Of a DNA stretch of 64,000 nt, positions 36,624 through 45,639 are shown piece by piece. How positions within the stretch are numbered: position 1 is the stretch's first letter; each line of letters starts with the position of its first letter. Both the position numbers and the translations under genes were made by a program. The notes under the pieces are model-generated. The model was not told where the DNA came from. It was given only the letters and a program-made list of their open reading frames with translations, and searched no databases. The stretch is taken from NCBI GenBank assembly GCA_020630575.1, contig JAHDBD010000005.1, positions 62,001-126,000 on the forward strand, read 5' to 3'. The DNA is from Bernardetia sp. (lineage in GTDB: Bacteria > Bacteroidota > Bacteroidia > Cytophagales > Bernardetiaceae).

Positions 36624-37391
36624 ATGGCAACAGTACTCATTACAGGAAGCACAAGTGGAATCGGTTTAGGAATTGCAGAACATTTTGCAAAAGCAGGATA
36701 TAATGTAGTTTTTAATGGTTTGGAAGATAACGGTGCAGAAATAGCAGCCAATGTAGCAAAAGAACATGGTATACAAACTATGTTTTCTAATGCAAACATG
36801 CTTGACCCAGAGCAAATCAAACAAATGATAGATGAAGCGAAACAAAAATTTGGAACTATCGATGTTTTGATAAATAATGCAGGTATTCAATATGTTGCGC
36901 CTATTGATGAATTTCCTGCTGCAAAATGGAATGCTATTATTGGTATCAATTTAAGTTCTGCTTTTCATACTTCACAAGCTGTTTGGGCACACATGAAAAA
37001 ACAAAAATTTGGTAGAATCATCAATATTGCTTCTGCACACGGTCTTCGTGCATCTGAATTCAAATCAGCTTATGTAGCTGCCAAACATGGAATTGTCGGA
37101 CTTACAAAAGTATTAGGTTTGGAAGGTGCGCCATATAATATTACTGCAAATGCTATCTGCCCTGGGTATGTCAAAACACCTTTGGTAGAAAAACAAATTG
37201 CAGACCAAGCCAAAACACATGGAATGAGCGAAGATGAAGTAGTAGAAAAAGTAATGCTCAAAAAACAAGCTGTCAAAGATTTTGTGTCAATTGATGCTCT
37301 TGCAGGAATGGCTTTATTTTTAGCGTCAAAAGAAGCAAGTACATTTACAGGAACTGCTATTCCTATTGATGGAGGTTGGACAGCACAATAA
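36624..37391 (+). CDS. 3-hydroxybutyrate dehydrogenase (SDR family)
   Basis: 255 residues. The SDR cofactor loop TGSTSGIGLGIAEHF, NNAGIQYVAPIDEF, the catalytic INIASAHGLRASEFKSAYVAAKHG (Ser, Tyr-x3-Lys) and ITANAICPGYVKTPLVEKQI are characteristic of the 3-hydroxybutyrate dehydrogenase subgroup; the CPGYVKTPLVEKQI block is the most telling. It interconverts 3-hydroxybutyrate and acetoacetate with NAD in the cytoplasm. No polyhydroxybutyrate genes are nearby. Followed by a terminator. Confidence 0.9.
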   Translation: MATVLITGSTSGIGLGIAEHFAKAGYNVVFNGLEDNGAEIAANVAKEHGIQTMFSNANMLDPEQIKQMIDEAKQKFGTIDVLINNAGIQYVAPIDEFPAAKWNAIIGINLSSAFHTSQAVWAHMKKQKFGRIINIASAHGLRASEFKSAYVAAKHGIVGLTKVLGLEGAPYNITANAICPGYVKTPLVEKQIADQAKTHGMSEDEVVEKVMLKKQAVKDFVSIDALAGMALFLASKEASTFTGTAIPIDGGWTAQ

Positions 37392-37413
37392 TTAAAAAAA
37401 ACAAGACCAAAAT

Positions 37414-37452
37414 AATAAAGGGAATAGACAAAAAATGTTTGTTCCCTTTATT
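37414..37452 (+). terminator. Terminator after 3-hydroxybutyrate dehydrogenase
   Basis: AATAAAGGGAA and TTCCCTTTATT flank an AT-rich loop that can pair further (ACAAA with TTTGT); T-rich tail. It lies 22 bases after the stop at 37391 and immediately before the next gene. Confidence 0.75.
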
Positions 37453-37468
37453 TTTATAGAAGTTCTTT

Positions 37469-38296
37469 ATGATACCTTTAGAAGAAAAATACTGGAAAAA
37501 TTTTAGTAGTCCTTATGGAGATTCGTCAGAATTACCAACGCTTTTGAAAAAATTAGATAGCAACTATACAGAAGAATTATCAAATGAAATATTTTGGGAA
37601 TATATTTATCATCAAAATACGCTATATCAATCTACTATTGCTTCTTTTCCTTATCTCTTTAAAATAATTACGAAAGAAGAAAACAAATCCATACGTTTGG
37701 ATGGCTATATTTCATTAGGAGTCATAATTGCAGAGTTGGATGAGAATGAAGTATATCTCAACAATATAATAGAAGATAATACATATAAATTAGATAATCA
37801 AACGAAAGAAGTTTTATATATCTCTTTTCAAAAGAGTTATAAAGAATTTAAAAATTTGCTACCTAAACTTATTAATGAGGCTAAAAATCTATCAGAGGAA
37901 GAAAAACGCTATTTTTTGGCAGTAATAGCTTTATGTAAGGGGAATTCTCTTATAGCAAAAATTTTTATCTTGTTTAATGGTAATGATGAATACATGAGTA
38001 TTTGTCCAAATTGTAACTCTGAACTTTATCTTTGGAATGAAGAAAACAGATTAAATGTATATATAGAAGATCCTGTTTTTAATAAAAATCAAACTCCTTT
38101 TGAAATTATTCCCAAAAATATAGACCGAAAAAAAGCAACCATTCAGTCTGATAATTATCAAGAGTGGATGATTGCTTATATAGATTTACTAGAAATAGAC
38201 TCTCTAAAAGAGATTATAACTTTTTTATTTGGAGATACCATCTGTCCAAATTGCAAAGTTAAATATTCTATTTTTACTTCTGTTTGCAATGCTTAA
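37469..38296 (+). CDS. HEAT-like hypothetical protein with two CPNC zinc-ribbon-type motifs
   Basis: 275 residues. Its N-terminal 90 residues are a diverged paralog of the protein at 534-1718 (YWKNFSSPYGDSSELP, then EIFWEYIYHQNTLYQST and SFPYLFKII). The C-terminal half carries CPNCNSELYLW (about residue 174) and CPNCKVKYSIF near the end, two Cys pairs that could bind one zinc. Role unknown; relatives of the N-terminal block are sometimes predicted immunity proteins, but no toxin gene is adjacent. Confidence 0.72.
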   Translation: MIPLEEKYWKNFSSPYGDSSELPTLLKKLDSNYTEELSNEIFWEYIYHQNTLYQSTIASFPYLFKIITKEENKSIRLDGYISLGVIIAELDENEVYLNNIIEDNTYKLDNQTKEVLYISFQKSYKEFKNLLPKLINEAKNLSEEEKRYFLAVIALCKGNSLIAKIFILFNGNDEYMSICPNCNSELYLWNEENRLNVYIEDPVFNKNQTPFEIIPKNIDRKKATIQSDNYQEWMIAYIDLLEIDSLKEIITFLFGDTICPNCKVKYSIFTSVCNA

Positions 38297-38297
38297 A

Positions 38298-39584
38298 TTA
38301 TGATTCTATCAAGACAGCTCTTTTAGTTCTTGAGTTTGAATTATTTTGTTGCATAGAAACTGCTTTTATTTTATCTCTTTGCTCTTGTAGCTGCCTAGCT
38401 TCTACTTTAGAGCGCATTTTTCTAAAACGGTTTTTTGCATGAATATCTCTCACAGATTCTTCTACTCTTACTTTATCGATTACTTCTGTATATTTTTTGA
38501 TAATAATCTGTTGATCAAATTTGGTTTCGGCAAGCCAACGACTATTTACTCCCATTTCTTCTAGTTTTCCTTTTTCCAAACAAATCATTCTTTGCATTTT
38601 GTCAGCTAAGTCATACGCATTTTTTACTTCACATAAATAACCATTAAAATTATGAATAACTGTTTCTCTGCACCCTGGAACATCAGTTGTAATTATTGGT
38701 TTACCAAGGCAAGCAGCTTCCAAAAGCGTACGTGGAGTTCCTTCTCTATAGGAAGGCAAAACGATACAATCAGCATTTGAGATAAGAGGACGCACATCTC
38801 CAGTAGTACCAAGATACTTCAGAATTCCTTCTTTTTCCCATTCTTTGATTTGCTTTTCAGGAACACCTAATCCTTTTGTTTCGTCTATCTTACCTAAAAG
38901 TTGAAAACGAGCATTAATTCCCTTACTTCTCATAAGTTTGATAGCATCTGCATACTCTGCAATTCCTTTGTCATATAATACTCTAGCAATTAAAAGAAAA
39001 GTAAATTCTTTTTTGTTTTTTTCTTTTGGAATAGATAAGGTAGGTGTATTAGGCACAAAATGCGTAGTATCTATACCTGACCCAGGTAAAAGACGGGCAA
39101 TAGATTCATTAATGAGATTCTTACTAACAAAAAGCTCTCTATCATCTTTATTTTGAAAAAATACAATTTTAGGAAAGCGAAATGTAAAACGATACAGATA
39201 TTGAGCAATTTTGGAAGAAATACCTTCTCTTAAAAATACAGTTCCTAATCCTGTTACATTATTGATAGAGGGTATTTTTAAAATCTCAGCTGCCATTGTA
39301 CCATAAATATTTGGTTTTATGGTATAATGCAAAACTACATCAAGTTTGTGTTTTTTGTAAGCAGTTACCAATCTTTTGACAAGCAAAGCATCATTAATTG
39401 GATTTGTGCCTTTACATTCCATAGGCACAGGCTCAAACTTACACCCCATTTCTTCCAATGGTTTTCTATATCCATCGTCTGGAGCGATGGCAATTACTTC
39501 ATGGTTTTGCAAAAAGGCTTTTATCAAACCTGCTCTAAAGTTATAAATGTTCCAAGAAGAATTGACTACAATTCCTATTTTCAT
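38298..39584 (-). CDS. Glycosyltransferase, GT4 family
   Basis: 428 residues from the ATG at 39584 (MKIGIVVNSSWNIYNFR); a frame seven codons longer exists but lacks family support. The N-terminal domain has IPSINNVTGLGTVFL and LLPGSGIDTTHF; the donor-binding domain has LLIARVLYDKGIAEYADAI and PSYREGTPRTLLEAACLGKPIITTDVPGCRE with the E-x7-E motif. It is similar to GT4 enzymes that add N-acetylhexosamines or other sugars in capsule, O-antigen or glycoprotein synthesis. The C-terminal 55 residues are basic and helical (KNRFRKMRSKVEARQLQEQR), longer than usual. It is isolated from other polysaccharide genes. Confidence 0.87.
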   Translation of the reverse strand: MKIGIVVNSSWNIYNFRAGLIKAFLQNHEVIAIAPDDGYRKPLEEMGCKFEPVPMECKGTNPINDALLVKRLVTAYKKHKLDVVLHYTIKPNIYGTMAAEILKIPSINNVTGLGTVFLREGISSKIAQYLYRFTFRFPKIVFFQNKDDRELFVSKNLINESIARLLPGSGIDTTHFVPNTPTLSIPKEKNKKEFTFLLIARVLYDKGIAEYADAIKLMRSKGINARFQLLGKIDETKGLGVPEKQIKEWEKEGILKYLGTTGDVRPLISNADCIVLPSYREGTPRTLLEAACLGKPIITTDVPGCRETVIHNFNGYLCEVKNAYDLADKMQRMICLEKGKLEEMGVNSRWLAETKFDQQIIIKKYTEVIDKVRVEESVRDIHAKNRFRKMRSKVEARQLQEQRDKIKAVSMQQNNSNSRTKRAVLIES

Positions 39585-39605
39585 CTTATGTTGGTTATTT
39601 CGCAT

Positions 39606-40738
39606 TCAAATAAATCTCGTAAATTTCTTAAAGAATCTCTCATCAAATGAGTTAAGAGCTGCTTTAAAAGGGAGGAGTAGAATTTAATTCATATAAAAGA
39701 GGTATGCGTAAATTAAAAAATTACCAGTTAAATAAATATGTCTGATTTGAGTAATCAAAAATAGAAAAAAGTATTAATAATCATGTTGATACTTTGTTGA
39801 ACCAACAAAAACATCTATATAATTACGTTGTATTTTTGAATTTCTACCTTCAATAATTTTCTTTCAAAAAATCAAATTAGAAGCTAATTTATCTAAAGTA
39901 TAAGCAAACGCAAGACCAAATTTAAAAAAATCTTAAAACGCTTTTCGTTTTACACTACTCTTGTATGTTTTTGTTCGTAAAAAATAGTTTTTTAGATAGA
40001 AAAATAGTTGTTAATACCTTATTATTCTGTATTACGATACAGACATCAAAGTCATTTTTCTAAAATAAAGAAATTACTCAAAATATCTATCAAATATGTA
40101 TTCTGATACAAAAATCTTTAAAAAAATAGAGAATAAAAAATATATATCTAAACTTTCTTTAAACCTTAACTATTTGCTCATCAAAGAATTACCTCTAAAA
40201 AAAATAGAGCTGTTTTGGGTGCTAAAAATAATGATAACTAAAAAAAACACTCAAAATAGTTGTAATTACATCTTTTTGTATTTAAAAAACAGTATTGCTT
40301 TAAATATTAGATTTTTATTGTAATTCTAATTGAAATCAATAAAAACATATCACTCAAATTTGGCTTAATTCTGAGACATCTCATAAACGCTTTCAAAACA
40401 AAATAGTTATACATTTTTTTAGAACTAAAATTTTTATTTTTTTTTAACCAAGTTGTCTAAATTAACTATTTAAGTAAAATAAACTCAAATAGTTAAATTA
40501 TAGCAAACAGTCTTTCTTTTTTATTTTCACTCTAATTTTGATTCAAACATAAGTCTAAGGATATTTGTAGTAGCATATCAGAATGATATATTTTGTAACT
40601 TTACACTATCAAAAATGAGTTCGGAATTTACTTTATAGTCTATCTTAATTCATTAGAAAGTTATTCAAAATTTACTGCATTTCTATATTAGGTCTTTTCA
40701 TATTAAGTCTTTTCATCTAGCTTACCTTTAGTATACCA
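39606..40738. other. 1.1-kb AT-rich region upstream of gcvP without recognised genes
   Basis: No ORF here resembles a known family. A 75-codon frame at 40096-40323 is built of AT-rich codons and looks accidental. No tRNA, no repeat shared with the rest of the window and no glycine-riboswitch-like structure was recognised. TAACTTTA near 40593 could be a weak -7 box for gcvP. It is unusually long for this compact sequence. Confidence 0.4.
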
Positions 40739-43663
40739 ATGAAAATCAATATCTTCAACCAAACCACCTTTGAGAGTCGCCACAACGGAAATCTTGATGA
40801 TTCTGTTACTGAAATGCTCAAAAAAGTAAACGCTTCTTCTATTGAACAGCTTATTTCAGAAACTGTTCCTGCTGATATTCGTCTTAAAAAACCTTTAAAC
40901 TTGCCTTCTGCACTTACAGAAAGTGATTTTATTCATAGTCTTCAAAAAATTGCTTCAAAAAATAAAGTATTTCGTTCTTTTATAGGAATGGGATATTACG
41001 AAACGCTTGTTCCAAATGTAATTCTAAGAAACATCTTAGAAAATCCAGCTTGGTACACAGCTTATACACCTTATCAAGCCGAAATTGCACAAGGACGTTT
41101 GGAAGCTCTTATCAATTTCCAAACGATGGTCATTGACCTTACAGGAATGGAAATTGCAAACGCTTCTCTTTTGGATGAAGCAACAGCAGCAGCAGAAGCA
41201 ATGCGCCTTTTGGATGCTACAAAAGCAAAATCTAAGAAAAAAGCAATGAAGTTTTTTGTTTCTGACAAATGCCATCCTCAAACACTTTCTCTTTTAGTAG
41301 GACGTGCTGAGCCTTTAGGTATTGAATTAGAAATTGGAGATATTACAAAACTAGATGTTACTGACGAAAATTTATTTGGACTCTTGATTCAATATCCAAA
41401 TACAGAGGGACATATCAAAAATATAAATTCGTTTATTGCTTCTGCAAAAGAAAATGAAGTTTCGGTTGCTGTTGCTTCTGATCTGTTAGCTCTTACAATG
41501 CTTACTCCTCCAGGGGAAATGGGTGCAGATGTAGTATTTGGTTCAGCCCAACGTTTGGGTGTTCCGATGGGTTATGGTGGGCCTCACGCTGCATTTTTTG
41601 CGATTAATGATAAAGACAAGCGTTTTATTCCAGGTCGTGTAATTGGTCTTTCGAAAGATGCTGAGGGAAACCCTGCTTATAGAATGGCTCTTCAAACTCG
41701 TGAACAGCACATCAAAAGAGAAAAAGCAACTTCAAATATCTGTACTGCACAGGTTTTACTTTCTGTAATGGCAAGTATGTATGGCGTTTATCATGGCGCA
41801 GAAGGTTTGAAAAACATTGCTCACAGAATACACGGTTTTGCTAAAATTACCCATAAAGTTGTTGAGAAATTGGGTTATGAAGTGGTTTATAATCAATATT
41901 TTGATACACTTAAAATTAATACCACAAGCGAACAAGCACGTATTATTAAAGAATTAGCAGAGAAAAATGAAATAAATCTCCGTTATTTTGAAAATGGAAA
42001 TATAGGAATTTCGTTTGGCGAGCGTTCAGAATATGAAGACCTTGAAATCTTGTCAGCTATTTTTGCAAGAGCCATACACAAAGATTCTTTCAAAGAAGAA
42101 ATTAAAGAATTTGCTCAAAACTTAGAACTAGACTGGGAAGATGCTGTAGTCAGAAAATCTGATTTTATGACACATCCTGTTTTTTCTTTGTATCACACCG
42201 AACACGAAATGTTGCGTTACATGAAGCGTTTGGAAAACAAAGATTTATCTTTAGTTCATTCGATGATTTCTTTGGGTTCTTGTACCATGAAACTCAATGC
42301 AACAACAGAAATGATTCCTGTTACGTGGTCAGAGTTTGGACAAATTCATCCTTTTGCCCCACTCAATCAAGCAGAAGGTTATAAAGAACTTACAGATAAT
42401 CTGCGTACTTGGTTATGTGAAATTACAGGTTTTGATGATGTTTCTTTACAGCCTAACTCTGGAGCGCAAGGCGAATATGCAGGTCTTATGGCTATTCGTG
42501 GCTATCACGTAGCAAAAGGAGATACACATAGAAATGTTGCTATTATTCCTTCTTCGGCTCACGGAACAAACCCAGCGAGTGCAGTTTTGGCAGGAATGAA
42601 AGTTGTCATTACAAAATGTGATGAGAATGGAAATATTGATGTAACTGACTTAAAAGACAAAGTAGAAAAAAATAAAGAAAATTTATCGTGTTTGATGGTA
42701 ACCTATCCTTCGACACACGGAGTTTTTGAAGAATCGATTATCGAAATTTGTGATATTATCCATCAAAATGGTGGTCGTGTTTATATGGATGGAGCAAATA
42801 TGAATGCACAAGTTGGTTTGACTTCTCCTGCTAATATCGGCGCAGATGTTTGTCATTTGAACTTACACAAAACGTTTTGTATTCCTCACGGTGGTGGAGG
42901 TCCTGGAATGGGTCCAATCGGTGTAGTAAAAGATTTAGCTCCTTATTTGCCTTCTCATCCAGTTGTTGAGATTCGTGGAAAAATTGGAGAAAATGGTGCA
43001 AGTCATCCTATTTCGGCAGCACCTTATGGAAGTGCTTCTATTTTGCTTATTTCGTATGCGTATATCGCAATGATGGGAGGCGACGGACTAAAAAGAGCAA
43101 CAGAAAGAGCTATTTTGAATGCCAATTATGTCAAATCTTTATTGGAAGAACATTATCCAATTTTGTATGTAGGTAAAAATGGTCGTTGCGCTCACGAGTT
43201 TATTTTGGATTGTAGAGAATTCAAAAAAACAGTCGGAATTGAAGTGGTAGATATTGCTAAACGTCTGATGGATTATGGTTTCCACGCTCCGACAGTTTCT
43301 TTCCCAGTTGCAGGAACGCTTATGATTGAGCCAACTGAAAGCGAAACAAAAGAAGAACTAGACCGTTTTGCACAAGCTATGATTCAGATTCGCAAAGAAA
43401 TTCAAGAAATTGAAGATAGAGATTCTGATGCAAATGATAACGTACTCAAAAATGCTCCTCACACAGCAGGAAGACTTTTGGCTAATGAATGGAATTTCCC
43501 TTATTCTCGTCAGAAAGCAGTTTATCCATTAGAATGGGTAAAAGAACGCAAGTTTTGGGTTTCGGTTAGTCGCATAGATGATGCGTATGGAGATAGAAAT
43601 CTAGTTTGTAGTTGTATTCCTGTTGAAGAATATGAAGAAAGAGAATTGGCTGAAGTGAAGTAA
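40739..43663 (+). CDS. gcvP: Glycine dehydrogenase (decarboxylating), P protein
   Basis: 974 residues, the fused alpha-beta form. The N-terminal half has [18 protein letters not shown] and [21 protein letters not shown]; the C-terminal half has [37 protein letters not shown] and the PLP-lysine block [17 protein letters not shown] with K711. It decarboxylates glycine and loads the aminomethyl group on GcvH. gcvT and gcvH are not adjacent. Poly-glycine stretch and C-terminal NLVCSC are normal for the family. Followed by a terminator. Confidence 0.97.
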   Translation: MKINIFNQTTFESRHNGNLDDSVTEMLKKVNASSIEQLISETVPADIRLKKPLNLPSALTESDFIHSLQKIASKNKVFRSFIGMGYYETLVPNVILRNILENPAWYTAYTPYQAEIAQGRLEALINFQTMVIDLTGMEIANASLLDEATAAAEAMRLLDATKAKSKKKAMKFFVSDKCHPQTLSLLVGRAEPLGIELEIGDITKLDVTDENLFGLLIQYPNTEGHIKNINSFIASAKENEVSVAVASDLLALTMLTPPGEMGADVVFGSAQRLGVPMGYGGPHAAFFAINDKDKRFIPGRVIGLSKDAEGNPAYRMALQTREQHIKREKATSNICTAQVLLSVMASMYGVYHGAEGLKNIAHRIHGFAKITHKVVEKLGYEVVYNQYFDTLKINTTSEQARIIKELAEKNEINLRYFENGNIGISFGERSEYEDLEILSAIFARAIHKDSFKEEIKEFAQNLELDWEDAVVRKSDFMTHPVFSLYHTEHEMLRYMKRLENKDLSLVHSMISLGSCTMKLNATTEMIPVTWSEFGQIHPFAPLNQAEGYKELTDNLRTWLCEITGFDDVSLQPNSGAQGEYAGLMAIRGYHVAKGDTHRNVAIIPSSAHGTNPASAVLAGMKVVITKCDENGNIDVTDLKDKVEKNKENLSCLMVTYPSTHGVFEESIIEICDIIHQNGGRVYMDGANMNAQVGLTSPANIGADVCHLNLHKTFCIPHGGGGPGMGPIGVVKDLAPYLPSHPVVEIRGKIGENGASHPISAAPYGSASILLISYAYIAMMGGDGLKRATERAILNANYVKSLLEEHYPILYVGKNGRCAHEFILDCREFKKTVGIEVVDIAKRLMDYGFHAPTVSFPVAGTLMIEPTESETKEELDRFAQAMIQIRKEIQEIEDRDSDANDNVLKNAPHTAGRLLANEWNFPYSRQKAVYPLEWVKERKFWVSVSRIDDAYGDRNLVCSCIPVEEYEERELAEVK

Positions 43664-43680
43664 TTAGATTTTCTGTTTGA

Positions 43681-43733
43681 AATTATGAAAACCTACTAAG
43701 TTTCTTTTTTGGAAATTTAGTAGGTTTTTTGTA
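43681..43733 (+). terminator. gcvP terminator; left copy of a 53-bp direct repeat
   Basis: ACCTACTAAGTTTC and GGAAATTTAGTAGGT pair around a T-rich loop and are followed by TTTTT. The whole 53-base segment recurs at 46600-46653 with two changes that weaken the stem there plus two other differences. The two copies bracket the RAYT2/HDAC island. Confidence 0.75.
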
Positions 43734-43741
43734 TGTATTTA

Positions 43742-44254
43742 TTAGTTTATTTTTTCATACTTATCTACTAATTTAATACACTCTTCTATAACGTACCCAT
43801 ACCCTCCACCTATTGTACCACTTATCAGAGCATCAGTAGCTAAAATAAAAAAGGGTATATTTACCCCTTCTATGCTAAAATATATAGGTGCTAATTCATC
43901 AATATGAATACATTTTTCATTTTTAAGATTTGTTTTTGACAAGTCAATATTATGAAATAGGTTACTAGTACTGTTAGGTAGTACTACATTGGATTTAGGA
44001 GTACTAACTAGTAAACTCTTCTTTTTTCTTAAAATAGTTTTAATAAAACTAGGAGGATAGTAAAACTTCCAACTTTCTAATAAATCTTCGCTAGACCCTA
44101 CTTCTGGCGTAGCTATAGAATATCCTAATATATTGTATTTCTTAGTTATAGAAATTTCTATTTCATCTTTATATTGAGAAAAACTTCTTACCGTTGTTGG
44201 TGTTTTAGCGTAGCGACACCAACAACTCATCTCTTGTTTGTGTCGTAACGGCAA
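43742..44254 (-). pseudogene. 5'-truncated hypothetical gene ending in element B repeats
   Basis: The frame reads 170 codons, but the first 24 (PLRHKQEMSCWCRYAKTPTT...) are translated from element B hairpins, and the only Met residues in the whole frame lie there. The remainder, from about SFSQYKDEIEISITKKYN to the end, looks like real protein (ESWKFYYPPSFIKTIL, PIYFSIEGVNIPFFIL) but belongs to no family I recognise. The natural 5' end appears to have been removed when the repeat cluster arose. If the REP-encoded start is used it may still be expressed. Confidence 0.5.
44195..44228 (+). repeat. Element B hairpin, long-loop form
   Basis: GTTGTTGGTGT and ACACCAACAAC arms (11 perfect pairs) around TTTAGCGTAGCG. 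It is the best preserved copy left of RAYT2 and lies within the truncated frame 43742-44254. Confidence 0.82.
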
Positions 44255-44280
44255 GCCGAAACTAAAACACCAACAAGGGT
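44235..44280. repeat. Element B copy, degenerate, left of RAYT2
   Basis: CTTGTTTGTGTCG and CTAAAACACCAACAAGG flank a 16-base interior that contains an extra CGGCAAGCCG palindrome. Inverted relative to 44195-44228. Confidence 0.65.
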
Positions 44281-44312
44281 ATTGAATTAATTTGACTAAA
44301 AATCAATTTCCT

Positions 44313-44350
44313 ACCATTATTAGTGTTTTTAGAAAAACGACACCAACAAT
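44313..44350 (+). repeat. Element B copy directly upstream of RAYT2
   Basis: CCATTATTAGTGTTTTTAGA then AAAACGACACCAACAAT, a diverged copy about 86 bases before the RAYT2 ATG. Confidence 0.62.
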
Positions 44351-44436
44351 TCAAAGTAGCTGACACAATAAAGACAAAACAAATAACCGAAAAAGTCCGT
44401 AAAGAAGAGGAATTATCAAAACATAAATAAAAAAGT

Positions 44437-45018
44437 ATGACCTCAGCTACTGACCTCTACGAACATAGGTATATTGCTTTCTTTACAGCCACAATACTAG
44501 ATTGGAAATATCTACTGCGGCCTGATAAATACAAAGAGTTGATTGTGAAAAGTTTGGAGTTTTTGGTAACCAAACAACGGATAGAGCTATATGGATTTGT
44601 AATTATGCCAAATCATATTCATCTGCTTTGGCGTATTGTTCCTCCTTACACAAAAGAAGAAGTACAAAGAGATTTTCTCAAATATATCAGTCAGCATATA
44701 AAACAAGATTTGAAGGCTTATCATCCTGATGTTTTAGAGCGTTTTAAAGTGAATTTGAAAGATAGAAAATATCAGTTTTGGCAACGAAACCCACTTACCG
44801 TTTACTGTTACGATGATAAAATGATAGCTCAAAAACTAGATTATATTCACGCTAATCCGATTAAAGAGAAATGGAATCTTGCTTCTACACCAGAATCCTA
44901 TTATTATTCTTCTGCTAGTTTTTATACAGATAATAAGGAGGATTTTAGTTTTCTTACTTCTTGTTGGGGAGAATGGGGTGTGTTTCTTGTTGGTGTCGCT
45001 TTGCTGAAATACCAATAA
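44437..45018 (+). CDS. REP-associated tyrosine transposase (RAYT2, Y1/IS200-like)
   Basis: 193 residues. YEHRYIAFFTATILDWKYLL at the start, the HUH motif in YGFVIMPNHIHLLWRI (about residues 54-66), FWQRNPLTVYCYD and KLDYIHANPIKEKW at the catalytic-tyrosine region, and PESYYYSSASFY near the end place it in the Y1 transposase group. It is clearly different from RAYT1. The last codons (GVFLVGVALLKYQ) are translated from an element B hairpin, so the reading frame ends inside its own repeat. Hairpins of the same core surround it on both sides. The catalytic residues seem intact. Confidence 0.87.
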   Translation: MTSATDLYEHRYIAFFTATILDWKYLLRPDKYKELIVKSLEFLVTKQRIELYGFVIMPNHIHLLWRIVPPYTKEEVQRDFLKYISQHIKQDLKAYHPDVLERFKVNLKDRKYQFWQRNPLTVYCYDDKMIAQKLDYIHANPIKEKWNLASTPESYYYSSASFYTDNKEDFSFLTSCWGEWGVFLVGVALLKYQ

Positions 45019-45020
45019 GG
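44943..45020 (+). repeat. RAYT2 tail plus element B, unit 1
   Basis: A 78-base unit (…ACTTCTTGTTGGGGAGAATG… through the hairpin at 44986-45020) that encodes the end of RAYT2. Near copies follow at 45026-45104 and 45424-45495, so the 3' end of the gene has been duplicated twice. Confidence 0.7.
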
Positions 45021-45025
45021 TTAGT

Positions 45026-45104
45026 TTTATAGTTTTCTTGCTTTTTGTTGGAGAGAATAGGTGTGTTTTCTTGTTGGTGTCGCTTCGCTAAAACACCAAC
45101 AAGG
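45026..45104 (+). repeat. RAYT2 tail plus element B, unit 2
   Basis: Second copy of the 78-base unit; its hairpin at 45070-45103 (CTTGTTGGTGT, 12-base loop, ACACCAACAAG) is perfect and is the best consensus for the element. Confidence 0.75.
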
Positions 45105-45112
45105 GTATTTGA

Positions 45113-45391
45113 GAAAGTTCTATTAATCTTCAATCTTTTCATCCAAATCATAACGACAATAATATAGAACAATTACTTTTTGAAAAAGAAATTATTGACG
45201 AAGGTGGTGTAGAGACAGGTATAGTTTTAAATGAGGATTTTGAAGAGTTTTCTAACAAATTAAGAAAACCTATTGAAGAAATAAATTATATCACTGATGA
45301 AGCAGGTTACGATTTTCTTAGAAATTTAGCTCATTTATATTACAAAACTCCAATTTTTGTGGAAGAGTGGCGAAAATATTTGAAAGAGTAA
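45113..45391 (+). pseudogene. 5'-truncated gene remnant after RAYT2
   Basis: A 92-codon open frame directly after a repeat unit, ending TAA at 45389-45391, with no Met or other plausible start. It reads NNIEQLLFEKEIIDEGGVE, then LRKPIEEINYITDEAGYDF and TPIFVEEWRKYLKE, a credible protein sequence of unknown family. It faces away from the repeat cluster as does the truncated gene at 43742-44254 on the other side, so both seem to have lost their 5' ends to the same event. Confidence 0.5.
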
Positions 45392-45423
45392 ATTGATAAG
45401 AAAATTTCCACCATTGTTGGTGT

Positions 45424-45495
45424 TTTTAGTTTTCGTACTTCTTGTTTGAGAGAATAGGTGTGTTTCTTATTGATGTCACTTCGCTAAAACACCAA
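45424..45495 (+). repeat. RAYT2 tail plus element B, unit 3
   Basis: Third, more diverged copy of the 78-base unit, preceded by a half hairpin (CCATTGTTGGTGTTTTTAG, 45410-45428). Its hairpin arms are partly lost (TTATTGATGTCACTTCGC then TAAAACACCAA). Confidence 0.6.
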
Positions 45496-45639
45496 AAAAA
45501 CTAGATTTTTTGCTTTATAGGAACATTTTTAAAATCTATGCTGTTTATTTTTTTGTCAATTATTGCAAAAGATAAGTTTTAGCGAAGTAACACCATCATT
45601 CTATGAGGAAATCAACGCATTATACATCAACTACCCAAA

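Noticed and set aside
40096..40323. 75-codon plus-strand ORF upstream of gcvP
   Set aside because: Composed of AT-rich codons (K, I, N, L), no family resemblance, no promoter or start context; likely chance.
40500..40738. Glycine riboswitch before gcvP
   Set aside because: No conserved riboswitch core or tandem aptamer pattern could be recognised in this AT-rich DNA.
44943..45495. Regularly recurring repeats that might suggest a CRISPR array
   Set aside because: Only three units of unequal spacing, each derived from the RAYT2 tail and palindromic element B; no uniform spacers and no cas genes.
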